Below, one piece after another: positions 1 to 11,700 of a stretch of DNA of 64,000 nt. Each line of letters begins with the position of its first letter. Position 1 is the stretch's first letter. The position numbers and the translations under genes are program-made. The DNA comes from Otis tarda (lineage: Eukaryota; Chordata; Aves; Otidiformes; Otididae). The DNA is taken from positions 23,374,501-23,438,500 of the forward strand of contig CM048553.1 of assembly GCA_026413225.1 (NCBI GenBank), given 5' to 3'. The notes beneath the pieces were generated by a model, which did not search any database, was not told the origin of the DNA, and was given only the letters and a program-made list of their open reading frames with translations.

Positions 1-514
1 TTTTAATTACAACTAAATAGTAGGAATCATTGGCACATCTTTGAGTGCACCATGTCTTCATCTATTTAGAACCCAAGTGGCAAGTAGCTTAGGTAAGACT
101 TACTACTCTTTCAAAAGTCTCTGGATTCTGGAGGAGATAAACTTTGATACAGCATCCTGATCACATAAGCCCTCTCACAAAATATTTAGTTATTTATTAA
201 TAGCTTCTATTTTAAACTCAACTCAGTAATAGTTGTACCTTCTGCTAAGAAAGAAAGAAAAAAAGTGGTTTAAAATGCTATATATTTATGGGATTTCTTT
301 CCCACTATGTCTATTTACCGGCACATTCTTTCTTTAGCAATTTCAGTATATATTGCTCTATTGCTTTTTTCCCCCTCCACTTATGCTGAAGAAACAAACC
401 TAACTATTGTGAAACAAATGAAAACATTCTGTACCTCAGCATTACCTTAACTATCAGCTAAAGGCAACAGCAAAAAGCAAACTGTGTCCTCCATTACACC
501 ACACATTTATTTAC
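1..514 (-). other. SLC25A40: SLC25A40 intron (partial)
   Basis: AT-rich sequence after the donor at 514. I looked for the next SLC25A40 exon on the minus strand and found nothing resembling it, so it should lie left of the window. No other feature seen. Confidence 0.6.
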
Positions 515-574
515 CTTTGGGGAATGGATTGCTTTGGGCTTGCAGTCGAGTTTTGATAACATCAAGAGGAGTCA
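515..574 (-). CDS. SLC25A40: SLC25A40 second coding exon
   Basis: A 60-base exon between an acceptor (TTTTAG, ending at 575) and a donor (G^GTAAAT at 515/514). It encodes VTPLDVIKTRLQAQSNPFPK, with the mitochondrial carrier signature PxDxxK. Both ends are phase 1, in register with the preceding exon. It lies about 3.2 kb downstream of the start exon. Confidence 0.9.
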
Positions 575-3500
575 CTAAAATGAAACAAAGAAGTCATATA
601 AGAAACACCCTGCATGTCCTGAAAATGTAGAAGTGTACAGATGCCTTACCATGAACTTCTATGGCTTTTTTTTTTCAGAGGGGAAAAAAAAAAAAAAGAC
701 CTGTTTTACAATGTAATTAGAGGGAAAAAAAGGAGAACTATAAATCCTGTATGGTTTGCAAGTGACCGTATGTATCTTTTCTGATTTACTAACAGTTGCA
801 CAGACAACAAATATTAGAGATACACAAAGCTCATCCAAAAACTATTGTGTCATCTTGTCTGAAAGGGCTAAAACTTGTGCTATTATGCTCTGCTGATAAC
901 CTTTTGTACGTGGTATACCACAAGGCATATGAGATCAGATTTTGGCCTCAAGCATTTAAAATATTACAGGATTTTCATGTGGTCATTCTTTTTCAGTAAA
1001 CTGACCGTAACAGTGATGTTCAAAAGAAAAACATTAAACTCATTATATACTTTCCTTCTTCACTGTGTGTAGAGATCTAAAACTTTAGAGTTATTGAAAA
1101 GTAAATTAAGTTTTAGTTAACACTTCATTGCTTCCCTTCCAGCTCTTACAATTACTACAGGCCTAGACATGCTGAACGCTGCAGTGGCTGGTCAGCTGGA
1201 CCAGCCTCTTACTGATTATATCGACTGAGGGCTTGATTCAGTTGCCTACACAGAAGCAGCTGGTGCCATCTGAGCCTCCAAGGTACCCAAAATACCTACA
1301 CAGTTGACAGAAATCACTCAGGACCTACACCCATACTTACTAAGTGTCAGATAGAGGCTAAGTCAAATACTCAAGCATGTATCTCACTGAACACATTCCT
1401 ATGCATTGGCAAGTGAGTCACACCTCAGCTCTCTACTGATGCCTCTCAGTTGACTAACAGGAGATTGAGCACTTGGCCAGCATCTCAATATCTAAATGTA
1501 GGGATCTAAACATGACTCCTGCAGCTCAATTCAGTTGCTTAAAATTTGGTATCTAGTACCATTTTAGCCACTCACACATATTCTGCCTTGTCTTCCAGCT
1601 GCCACTTCAGAAAGGAGATGGTTTCCTATACCTCTTGAGGTCTCAAATACCAACACCTTATGCTGTACTAGAATCTTACGTACACACAGTTGGAATCCAT
1701 CTTGGGACTTCCGCAGGTCTGATGTAGCTTTGCTGGCTAATTTACCTACCGTCACAGGACACATGGTATAAAGACAAAGTAAAAAGACTATGAATTTGAT
1801 GGGTTCCTGGTAAGATCCTATTTCATAAAAATTTAGAAATTTTGTGGGGGAAAAATCATGTTTAGAAAATTGCACATTCCCCCGCAGCATAATCAGTGTT
1901 AAAAGTCAGAACCAAAGGCTAGCTGAAGCCAAAAGGTAACTTCAATACGAAGTATAAACTAATGAGCTTGGAGAACTCCAAGGGATATGAAGTGCTGAAT
2001 CTAACCAACCAAGGCCTCCTCGGGTATACATGGCGAAGGAGGTCCTGAGCGAGACGACTGAATATGAGGCAGATGATTAATTCCACAGACTATACAGAAG
2101 TTTAAAAGACTAACTGTTCTGGTTTTGTTTAGTGAGGGGGGGCCTAAGGTGGTAGCTCCTGTAGGAAGCTGCTAGAAGTCGCTCCCCTTTGTGTAGTGGA
2201 CTCGGCCGGGCCTAGGGCAGACTTGCTGCTGGCCAAGGCTGAGCCAATTGGTAGCAGAATGTTCCATGATAACGCCTCTGCGATAATGTATTTAAGAAGG
2301 GGAAAACAGAAAAAAAAAAGAGAGAAGATGTGAAGCAGCTGAGCAGGGGCAGAGAGGGGGAGGCATGAGCTTCGTGGGCCTTGCAGGCCTCACCCTCTGG
2401 CCTCCCGCTGGGTGGCTGACTGGGCCCGACTCAGCCCAGCCTGGCTGCAAGAAGTGGAGAGATGAGATGTGAATGAGATGTGAAGAGAACCTGAGAAGTG
2501 CCTGCCAGCCTGTTGTGAAGAATTTTTCTTGTGAGGAATGGCTTGCAGATGCCACAGTCAGTGAAGAAGGTAGGGGGAGGAGTAATGTGGCTCCTGGCCA
2601 AGATTCCCCTGCAGCCTGTGGTGCAGCCTGTGGTGAAGCAGGTTGTCCCCCTGCAGCCCGTGGAGGTCCATGGAGGGGCAGAGATTCACCTGCAGCCCGT
2701 GGAGAACCCCAGGCCAGGGCAGGCAGATACCTGAAAGAGGCTGTGGCCTGTGGAGAGCCCGCTGGGGCAGCTGTTCTGGAGAGGCTGCACCCTGTGGAAG
2801 AGATGACCCACGCCGAAGCAGTTTCATGAAGGACTGTGGCCTGTGGGAGGGACCCCACAATGGAGCAGGGGAGGAATGTGAGGAGTTCTTCCCCTGACAA
2901 TGAAGCAGTGTCGTAAAACAACACGTGATGAACTGACTGCAATCCCCATTCCCTCTTCCCCTGTGCCGCTTGTTTAGGGGAAGGTAGTAGAGATAATGTT
3001 AAGCTCGGGAAGAGGGAGGGGTAGGGGGAGGTTATCTTGTTCTCTGTCTCATTATCCTGCTGTTTTTAGTAATAAATGAATAGTTTTCCCCAAGTTGAGT
3101 CTGTTTTGCCCGTGACGGTAATTTTAAAGATTTCTTCCTGTCCTTATCTCAAACCTCGAGCTGTTTTTTCTTATATTATCTCCCCCTATTCTCTCGGAGG
3201 GTGGGGGGAGTGAGAGAGAGACTGCTTAGTCTGGTCCCGATCAGGGCTGAACTACGACACTAACAAAAACCTATCCTTAAAAGTAATGTTTAGGGGAATA
3301 AAAACCAAACAATAAAACCCCACAATAAAAGGCTTTGACAGTGTACAAAATGTATCAGAGCAGAACAAATTAATGTTACTACTGAAGTGGTAAGATGAAG
3401 GGGACATCTCACAGGGGCCAGCCTTGCAGGATTTCTACTGTAAAGTAGACTTTCATTTAAAATCTATTTTTAAGCAGTATGAAGTATAAAAGTTAACTTT

Positions 3501-3911
3501 TATTATTAATTTTGTTTCTTGCAGAAAGCAAGGAATGAATTACTACACCATCAGGAAAAAGACATAGAAATGAAAAGTTATTGAAAAATATTCTTATTTG
3601 CAGAAATAGCTAAAGATTATCAGGGTTGGGAAGGATTTCAACTAACCACATATGTTAAAATTTAAAAAAAAAAAAAAGATAAAACTATCAAAAAACACCC
3701 TTGTTTAACATATTAGTGGAAATTTATAAACCATATCCATGCAGATATCATGCTGAGTCAAACTGAAGAGAGCTTTGCAAAGATTCTCTTTGTGGCAAAC
3801 TTGATAGTCTGCCTTACCAAACAATGATGTAATTACAGCTCCACAACAAGAGGCTATTGCTTGCTGAATAATGGTTGTTTTATCTAAGTTGCTGTCACTG
3901 GTTTCAGCCAT
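515..3911 (-). CDS. SLC25A40: SLC25A40, mitochondrial carrier (5' part: first two coding exons only)
   Basis: Partial gene read from the complement: join(515..574, 3818..3911), continuing beyond base 1. The 51 complete codons give a short N-terminal tail, then a first transmembrane helix (about residues 14-31, IIQQAIASCCGAVITSLF). This runs across the splice junction into the carrier signature P-L-D-V-I-K (residues 34-39) and RLQAQ (41-45). The pattern matches the start of SLC25A40. Known of the family: a six-helix inner mitochondrial membrane carrier of the SLC25 superfamily; SLC25A39/SLC25A40 are linked to mitochondrial glutathione import. The start codon has a strong context (A at -3, G at +4) and lies 10 bases after a clear acceptor, so a non-coding first exon is expected nearer the CpG island. 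The identity is supported by gene order, because SLC25A40 lies head-to-head with DBF4 in other vertebrates. Confidence 0.9.
2115..3259 (+). mobile_element. Solo LTR, ERVL-like avian endogenous retrovirus
   Basis: A 1,145-base block begins TGTTCTGG and ends CTACGACA (TG...CA termini). It is flanked by a perfect 5-bp duplication CTAAC (2110-2114 and 3260-3264). A TATA-like TATTTAAG at 2289-2296 and AATAAA at 3071-3076 fit U3 and R/U5 order on the plus strand. No gag/pol/env remains, so it is a recombined single LTR. The 5-bp duplication and the terminal sequence resemble ERVL-class LTRs of birds; the family assignment is from memory and moderately sure. The middle part (about 2600-2790) carries repeated CAGCCYGTGG-type units that create 60-216 codon open frames on both strands. 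These are shadows, not genes. The LTR sits in an SLC25A40 intron, antisense to that gene. Confidence 0.82.
2600..2790 (+). repeat. Degenerate short-unit repeat inside the LTR (CAGCCYGTGG units)
   Basis: The core CAGCCTGTGG/CAGCCCGTGG recurs, for example around 2612, 2624, 2655 and 2693, with CCTGTGG variants further on (about 2746 and 2791). Spacing is irregular, so it is a diverged minisatellite-like array within the U3 part of the LTR rather than a clean tandem repeat. Confidence 0.6.
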
Positions 3912-3921
3912 GGTTTTATCC
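3818..3921 (-). CDS. SLC25A40: SLC25A40 exon with start codon (coding 3818-3911)
   Basis: On the minus strand a pyrimidine-rich tract ending in CAG at 3922-3924 precedes the exon. ATG is at 3911-3909, and the exon ends at 3818 before GTAAGG. It holds 10 bases of 5' UTR and 94 coding bases (31 codons plus one base). The last base joins TG of the next exon to make Val32, restoring the V-T-P-L-D carrier motif. Confidence 0.88.
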
Positions 3922-4909
3922 CTGAAGAAGAAAAACGTGTTAAGCAACAGAAAAACATATTGCAAGACTGCATTCAAAACTTGCAGAAAAATCAAAGGAA
4001 AAAATACTTTAAATTTTCATTAATACTTTATGTATAAGCAGCAATAATGTAAATATCGGTTTCCTACCTATATAAAAGCATATCAGTAATTTTTTTTTTT
4101 AAAATAGAGTATTTGGTCTGTGTTTGGTGAATAAGTTTTCTAAATAACAATAAATCTTCCAAATCCTTACATTAATTACAATTTTTATATTTTTGCAAAC
4201 CACATTAAATATTTAATATGTATTACCTCTTCCTGCAACAAAGGGTTTAGGAGCATGTAAATAATCTGTATAAAGATAAATTCCCAGCCTGTGGCCCATA
4301 AACTGTAGCACAGTAGAATAATTCATCCAACCCTCCTCTTGCTTCTGTCATTCCTATGGAAAAATCCAGCAAGCTCTCCTGGTTGATCCAAAAGTCACAG
4401 CCTACTAGAGATGACTATACCCCCTGGGAAGCTCCTCATGCAAGAAACGGTGACTAATGAGTATTAATGGTACCATTAAATATGAATTCCTTGAACAAAT
4501 CCTGTGGTATGGCTGTGTAGGTAAAGTTACAATACCTTAGGAATGTACTCACAGTATTTAAAAATAAAGAGGTTACATATTCTCAGTATCTATAACTGGG
4601 GGGAAGGGGGGGAAGTGAGTACATAAAATCCTAAAATGAAAGTGTATCTTTCAAAATACATGTAATGCACAAGTGTAGTTGTGACTTTATTTATTTGCAT
4701 CGATTTATTTATTTGATCTACAGGAACACTACATTTAGCTATATTCACTAAGTTTCAATTAAAAGATAAGAGACATTAAGCTGCATAAACCAAGATTCAC
4801 CTCTCAGATGCTAACTACTACTAATTCGGTGAGAGCTGTCTTTTCCAATATACTTTTTAACTTATTGTATAACAAAACCACTTTCAGGAACAGTATATAT
4901 AACCAGTTT
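3922..4909. other. Non-coding stretch left of the shared promoter
   Basis: AT-rich sequence between the SLC25A40 start exon and the CpG island. It must contain the first SLC25A40 intron and possibly its 5' UTR exon on the minus strand, but I cannot fix the donor site. No repeat recognised. Confidence 0.5.
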
Positions 4910-5534
4910 ATAAGCAGCGACCGGGCTGCGATCGCCAGAGGCAAAGCCCTCCGCGATAAAAATGCGAAGCATCCTCAACCGGGCCTCCCAGCCGCTTGTA
5001 ACACCCAGCGAGCCGCAGCACCCGAGTGCCCCGAGCTGGACCGGCCACCTGCCCTGCCCTGCCCTGGAGCCGGGGAACGCCCGGGGCGGGAGGGGCAGCC
5101 TGCGGGGCGGGAAGCGCTGAACCAGGCGGTTGCTCCGCGGCAGGCCATCCCTCCTGGCCGCAGGCCGGGTGGTGAGGCGCTCTCCCCCCGGATTTCTGCG
5201 CCCAGTGGCCCGGCCCGACCCCTCCTTCCCCATCCCCCGTAACAGCCACCCACCCCCACAGAACACCCCTGCCCCAGGGACCCTTCTCTCCTCCACCCAG
5301 CCCTTCGCGAGACGGGACCCCACTGCGCACCCCACGCCCTTCACCCCGCCTCCCACCACCCCTTCGCCGCGCTCCTCCCTCCGCCCCCTCCAGCGCTCGG
5401 CTCCCGCCCTTTCCCTTCGGTTGCCCGCCGGTGTGCACGCGCGCCGCGGCCGACCGTTGGCGGCGCGGGGCCGCGGACACCCCTGGGGCCGAAGAGGGAA
5501 CGAGGCACCGCGCGGCGGGCTCGGGGCTGGCGGA

Positions 5535-5543
5535 GGCGGGAAA
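5535..5543 (-). promoter_or_regulatory. Candidate E2F binding site
   Basis: GGCGGGAAA on the plus strand is the complement of the E2F consensus TTTCCCGCC. It lies about 210 bases upstream of the DBF4 start codon, inside the CpG island. DBF4 is known to be expressed at G1/S, so an E2F site fits. Binding is inferred, not shown. Confidence 0.5.
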
Positions 5544-5750
5544 GCCTGGTGAGGCGCGGTGCGGCGCCGCAGCGCCCGGAGACCCGCGCCGGTCCCAACG
5601 GCTGCGGCCGGAGGGGAGGGCTCGGAGCCGCCGGGAGACGAGGCGGGGTAGGCGCAACTGCCTGCCGGGGAGCTTAGGGGCTCTGCTGCACCCCTGCAGG
5701 TCTGCGGCGGGCGGAGAGGAGAGGCAAGGAGGATGTGACTCCGCGGGAAG

Positions 5751-5796
5751 ATGAAACCGAGCGCTGTGGAGGCCGCCGACAAAGGAGTTCGTCCCC
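5751..5796 (+). CDS. DBF4: DBF4 coding exon 1
   Basis: ATG at 5751 follows GGGAAG (A at -3), with an in-frame stop 15 bases upstream. Fifteen codons plus one base end at CCCC^GTAAGC. The N-terminus ([15 protein letters not shown]) is not conserved with human, as expected for this region. Confidence 0.85.
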
Positions 5797-8700
5797 GTAA
5801 GCGACCGGTCGCTGGGGGTGGCCCGAGGGAGCTGCCGTGCAGCGGCTGAGAGCTGAGGGTAGGGGGTTCGAGCTTTTCCCACCGTCAGCGGGCTCGCTTT
5901 CAGCCGCGGCCTGGTGCCGGTGCTGCCTTCCTGGCTCTCGTGGTGAGACCCCGCACTCGGCCTGGGGCAGGTTTGGGGCCTCTTGCCACTGTCGGGCTGG
6001 CGGGTAAGCATGCCTTGGGCTGGCTTTGTTAGGGGTGGACAGCTGAAAAAAACCTTGGGGTGGTTTGGGGAATTAAACATAAAAGCGTGGAGCTGAAAAG
6101 GTGTCTGACTTGCTCTGTTGTACAATATGCTTGCCCTGCGAAGAAGCTAGCAGCTGTGTTGAAATTCGCTAGGCCACTGCCGTGCAGGCTGCTCCACCCA
6201 GGCAGGTCTTTGCTGGTATCAGGAGCACCCATGAGAGGCCGCCTCAGCACGCTAGGCCCGGAGTATTAAAATGCAGTTGCTTTACAAGAGAGGCTCTTTA
6301 CTGTTACTGCAGTACTACCAACTCACTCAAAATTTTTCATTATTCTTAAGAAGTTTGATATGTATTTTCTAATATTAATTCCAGTATTTAGTGTGTTAAT
6401 TTTTGAACTGCCCTGGCCAGTATATTGGGTATAACACCGTATTTGATCCCTGGTCATCTACAGAATTTCACTTGCACACCTGCTTATCGGCTGTCTTTTC
6501 TGTTGAGATTCTGAATCAGTTACATTATCCTCAGCCTCCCCAGTTTCCTGTTTCTCTTAATTCTTTTGGTCTCCTAGATTGTACAAAGCTGACTGCTGTT
6601 CCTGCTTCGCTTACGTGTGTTCATAACCATTACTTAAAGAATCTTGCAGCATGAGTAGGGGTTCTGCTCCCCCTCCCATCTTAGATCGTTTCAGAGAGGG
6701 AGAGAATATGTACAGGGGAACTGGTTTGTATGTTGGCTTTTTGTCTCCAGAAGAGGCCTACTCACTTCCTGCAGCAGCTCTCATTGTCTGTTTTGATATC
6801 CAGAAGAGAAGCAACTAGGAGTTAGGGTGTCAGTCAGTGAGGAGGAAAAAGCAATGTAAAACTAATGATGTGCAAGTCTTGGATGATTGTCACTGGTTGT
6901 AAATGGATTCCTGTGGAAGTACCTAGGAAGGAAGAAGGTAGAATTACTTTCACTTGATAATATTATTCTAGTTTCCAGCTATGTTTCACTACAGGGACTT
7001 CGTGAGTTACATGTTACTTCTGTACATTTAGGACCCCTCAAAGTATTCCTTTTCCTTGTACTTCTGCAGCCTCCCCTAGAAATCACATCTTAGTGTGAAC
7101 AACATTCTTTGTCAGCAAGCTACTACACAGGGTTGCCCTGTTGCTTAGAGAATCAATTCCTGTTTTTAATTTTTTACCTGATTCCTCTTTTTTTTTGATG
7201 CCCTGTTGCTCTTCTACTGGAATAGGCTGTTTGGATATTCTTTCTTACGTTCTTCTTGATTTTCTATATCTGTATTCTTTTTTCCCTTAAATCATTTATT
7301 TTACAGACTGGTAAAAGTCTTAATCTACGAGGCCATTATGCCTTTGATCATCCTTGTTACTCTTGTAGGCTGTATTTTAAGATGTAGCCAATTGCTGCAT
7401 TTATGAAGTGGCATAATAAAATTACCCATTTTATTTTCTGTTTCTTAGCCTTTTCTATTTTTTCTTTTTTTTTTTTTTTGATTGTTACTCAGTATTGAGC
7501 TGATGTTCTTGTAGAACTCTACCACACTCCAAGATTTCTGTTGATAAATGAGACTTAATTCTCACCCAGACTGAATTTTTTAATTTACTTATTTAAATGT
7601 CTAGTCTAACAGTTAGACCTGTGTGGGTTGCTGTGTCTTGAGCATCAGGAAAGTTCATCAGCACAGTTTAGTTGCTGTATATGGTTTCTCAGTTTTGGAG
7701 TAAAATGAGGACAGAAAGAGTGGTCATAACTGGAATGGTTCTGAACTTTAGACTTAGTTTTCCTGCATCTCAGATGGGTCCTCAAAATGTAGATAAATAG
7801 TAGGATCTAGGTCTTACATTTTTTGCTGTTTCAGTTACTTTTGACCGTTTTTTGTTCTAATAAGTCTCTGTGCGAATGCTTTAGGTTTCAGATGTGTAAG
7901 GGAGATAGATTGTGTTCTAAAATGGTGTTCTTGCGATTATCAGTGGCTGTGCAAGTACTGTATATACTGTTGTACAGGGACAGCAAATACTTGCTGAACT
8001 GAAAAAAAGAAAAATTAAAAAGAAAATTAATGACATTGTATAGCAACTGAAATAAAAAGTCAATTTTAGGATATGATTTTAAGAAGAAACTTTTAAGGGC
8101 TTTATGTGGTATTATTATTAATGTATTGTTTTTGACATATTTAACATATAGCTATTTTTTAAAGTCGTGTATTGCAGGGAAGCTTGCCTTGTCCATTTCC
8201 ATAATTTAGGAATTTTCCTTTTTGAAAATTAAAAATAAACAGTTTATAAAACACAGTCATGTTTAAACTCCCTTTTCTTCTTGCAGCAGATGGTATGCAA
8301 GCAAAAACAGAAAAGACAAGATCATCTCTGAAGAATGTGAAAAAAGATACAGGAAAACTAGAGAAACTTAAATATAAGCCACTCACTGGGAAGGTGTTTT
8401 ACCTCGATATTCCGTCAAATGTGATCTCTGAAAAAATAGGAAAGGACCTCAAAGAGCTAGGAGGGGTAAGTTAATGGGCAGAGACTTTTATGAAACTAGA
8501 AGAAAATCTGCATATGTGGAATACCTTTTCTGTGTTCTTTGTGACTGCATTTCAGTGTTATTTGTATTTTATATGTGACAGGATTTTTTAAATGTTTATC
8601 GTAATGTTTAGTACAAGTAATTAGCTTATCAAAAAATTGTTTTGTTGTTTTTTGCTAGAAGCTGTTTTGCTAATTGTAACAAAAGTGTTTATTATAAAGG

Positions 8701-11700
8701 TTTATTTTCAATTTATTATTAATTTGCTTAAAATTTTATCCAAATGTATAAGCTTCATTGTTTGAGGTGATTTTTTTTCTGCTGTTTCTGACTATATTGA
8801 CATGTTTACGTGTTTGTTGTAATTTAGCCCTGCTCTGGACCAAGATACGCAGTCTCTCACTCACTCCTCCCACCTTCCAGTGGGACAGGGAGGAGAATTG
8901 GTAAAAAAAAAGAAGGCAAAACTTGTGGATTGAGATTTTAAAAATAAAAAGTTTAAGAGGAAAACAGAAGAAAAGAGGTGGAAAACAAACAAAAAAACCC
9001 CAGTAACAGAAAATACTTAAGCACAGTAATTTACAGTATAATAGCTCACAGTGGGCCCTGATGCCCAGCTTCCTCCTAGGAGGAAGCTCCTGTCAGCACC
9101 TCCCCACTTGATATACTGAGCATGATGTCACATGGTGTGGAATGGCCGTTTGGCCAATTTGGATAAACTATCCCAGCTGTGTCCCTCAGCCACAGGTGCC
9201 ACCAGCTCCAGTTCCTCTCCCAGCTCAGGTGAAAATTAACTCTGTCCTAGCCGGCACTAGGACAGTGTTAAAACTGAAGTTGTTCAGCTGAACCTGAAAG
9301 AGATTAGTATTTTGCGTATGCTTTCTAAAAGTCATTGACTTCGGTAAGTGCATTCTGCACGTAGTATGTTAATGAGTGTTTTTAAGTACTCTTATTTCAA
9401 TCATAAATTTTATAAGTATCTTAACACTTTTTTTTTCCCTAATTCTCTCTTCTGTATGGAGGAAACATTTTGCTGCAAGCAGGTACAGGATATCATAGTA
9501 ACATACAAGTAATGCAATTGCTTAGTCCACTTTAAAGTTGAATATTTTGAATTAGCATAGAGGAATCTTGGCAGTTAAAGTATTAAACACACTTTAACCA
9601 CAGAAGCAAAAGGAATCTGCTTAAATTGCTGGCTATTCTGAACATTGCTTTGGCAATAGTTTGACCTCAGAGGAGTGCTAAGCAGTTTTATGAAATTGAT
9701 GCTTGTAACTCAAGATGCTGTCTGAAATTATAGTTAAGACAAGCAATAGCAATAACATGGTTTTGAGTTAAATGGATCTCTTTACACGTAACATTAAATG
9801 AGTGGATGTTATCTTTTGTCTTTCTCTTTAAAAGAGAATTTTAGAAATTCATATGTGAAAGGTAAGCTTGTAAATGAAAGACTCAAACAGGAAGTTTTTC
9901 AGTTTTGTTCTGAGGACTATGTCCCTAAATCTGAAGTGTCCATTGCCCTCAAGATCAACTACCACATGTGTTTCTTTGTTACTTCTGTAGAGTGCGCTCA
10001 AAAGTGCCCCTCTCTCTATGTCCCATTTCTGTAAGAGGTACCTAGAGCAGAATTGGAAGGCAGTTTCAAGTTTGCTGCCCGTGCAATTTGTGCTTTCCAT
10101 ACTGATTAGTGGAGAGGAGGAAAATATTTTAAGCTACATAAACTGTCAAGAAATAACAAGGGAAAAAGAGTTGATGATCACACAACAGTTGGTAGTGAAA
10201 GACTGAAGGAGCAAAATGGAAGAGAATAAGCATAGGATAACCACTTTTGTCTGGCTGAGTATGAAAATATGAATCTACTGAAGTCTTCTACATTTTTGAG
10301 AAGTGTTATGAATACTATAGGTGTGAAACATCGTAGCTGTCCTGAAATTCTAATTTTTCTGCTGGTTCTAAACTCAATGAATTTATAGCTTTTTGCAACC
10401 TGTAAATTTAATTTGCATATACCTGGCTTTAAGTTTATCTGAGTGCTTCTGTGTAATTTCTGTTACATAAAAGAACATAAACTATGATTTTCCTTGAATT
10501 TTTCTGTTTTTTTCTAAATGCAGTGCCTGAATTCTTCTATTTGGAAAGTGTTACAGCTAGATTGTTCAAAGAATTCTAATGATTGAAACAAAGCAAAGCT
10601 CTTTTGATAGAGATTACAAAATTAAGAAATTGAAATTAGAATTTATGACATGTAGGATGCTACAGCAGCTCAATTGTAGTTGTCAACCAGAGCTTTAGAA
10701 AATATCTTCTCATTAATTCAATGTTTTTGAACTTAATTATTCTAGAAGTTTTTTTCACTTCTCTTTAAACTATGCCGTGTAAAATTGAGTTACTGGTTTA
10801 TTGTCTTGAAATAATTACTTGCTTTATATCTTTATATTTAGAGAGTGGAGAGTTTTCTTAGTAAAGATATCAGCTATCTGGTGTCTAATAAAAAGGAGGC
10901 AAAATTTGCACCAACTCTTGGTCAGATTTCTCCTGTTCCTAGCCCAGAATCTGCATGTAATAGAGGAAATAGTTCACCTCATCCTAGCAACCGAAAACAT
11001 CGACATGACGGAAGTTCATTTAAGACAGTAGATACAGTAAGTTTCTTAGTAATAATACTGCAAATCAGGTACAACTCATGGGATATGCTCTTACAATTTT
11101 TCTTCTATTTTGTTTTCTAAAGATGGCAACAGTTGCTTGAGTGAATAAGGTTGTTTTTTGTTTTATTTTAGCAGATCAAACGTACTTTTAAACTAGTTCA
11201 GGCTAACTTGTTAAATTTAACTACCTCAAACTAATTAAGCAAAGTTTTCAAAAACTAATTTAAAAAAGAAGCCTTTTCTGCAAATAAGCAGGCTACACTA
11301 AAATCTGTTTTCTAATATAGTTTGTCTGATTTATAATTAAACACTGACATTGTTATGTTTGACAGCTGGATCAATATGAATAGGCTTGTGATGGCATCCA
11401 ATGATTCCTGTGTCTTTAGCAACACAGCTTGTTAATATCTCGCTGCTGTGGTGTTGTTACTGCAGATATCTACAGAAGCACTGTTTGATAACAGTTCAAG
11501 GAAACAGTTAAAATTGAACACTATGAATATTAAGTTTTTCACATTAGTTGGAACAGTTAGTATCTGAATTTGTGCAGGTTTATGTGAAGTTCCTTACATG
11601 GATATGTCTTGCATCCTTTCAAAACACAGTTGGAACCTATTAGCTGTACTTATTTAGAAACTTGACTGTGAGCCAGTCTGTGAGCTGGTCTTTGCATTGC

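Larger units (their letters stand above)
575..3817 (-). other. SLC25A40: SLC25A40 intron between first two coding exons
   Basis: This intron is about 3.2 kb, of which 2115-3259 is a solo LTR described separately. The remaining sequence is AT-rich with short A runs (near 690 and 3665). Short open frames here show no recognisable domain. Confidence 0.75.
4910..6020. promoter_or_regulatory. CpG island, bidirectional SLC25A40/DBF4 promoter
   Basis: Base composition changes abruptly near 4910 from AT-rich to very GC- and CpG-rich and returns to normal near 6020. The island lies between the SLC25A40 start (minus, 3911) and the DBF4 start (plus, 5751) and includes DBF4 exon 1. No TATA box is seen near either gene. 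GC boxes and an E2F-type site occur within it. Long open frames of 85-405 codons on both strands here result from low stop-codon frequency in GC-rich DNA and are not proposed as genes. A shared divergent promoter is inferred from head-to-head arrangement. Confidence 0.85.

Noticed and set aside
2292-2942. 216-codon minus-strand open frame
   Set aside because: Lies wholly inside the solo LTR and is produced by its internal short repeats.
4908-6125. 405-codon and 306-codon minus-strand open frames in the SLC25A40/DBF4 CpG island
   Set aside because: Pro/Arg/Ala/Gly-rich shadows of a CpG island with frames open on both strands; no domain, and they overlap DBF4 exon 1.
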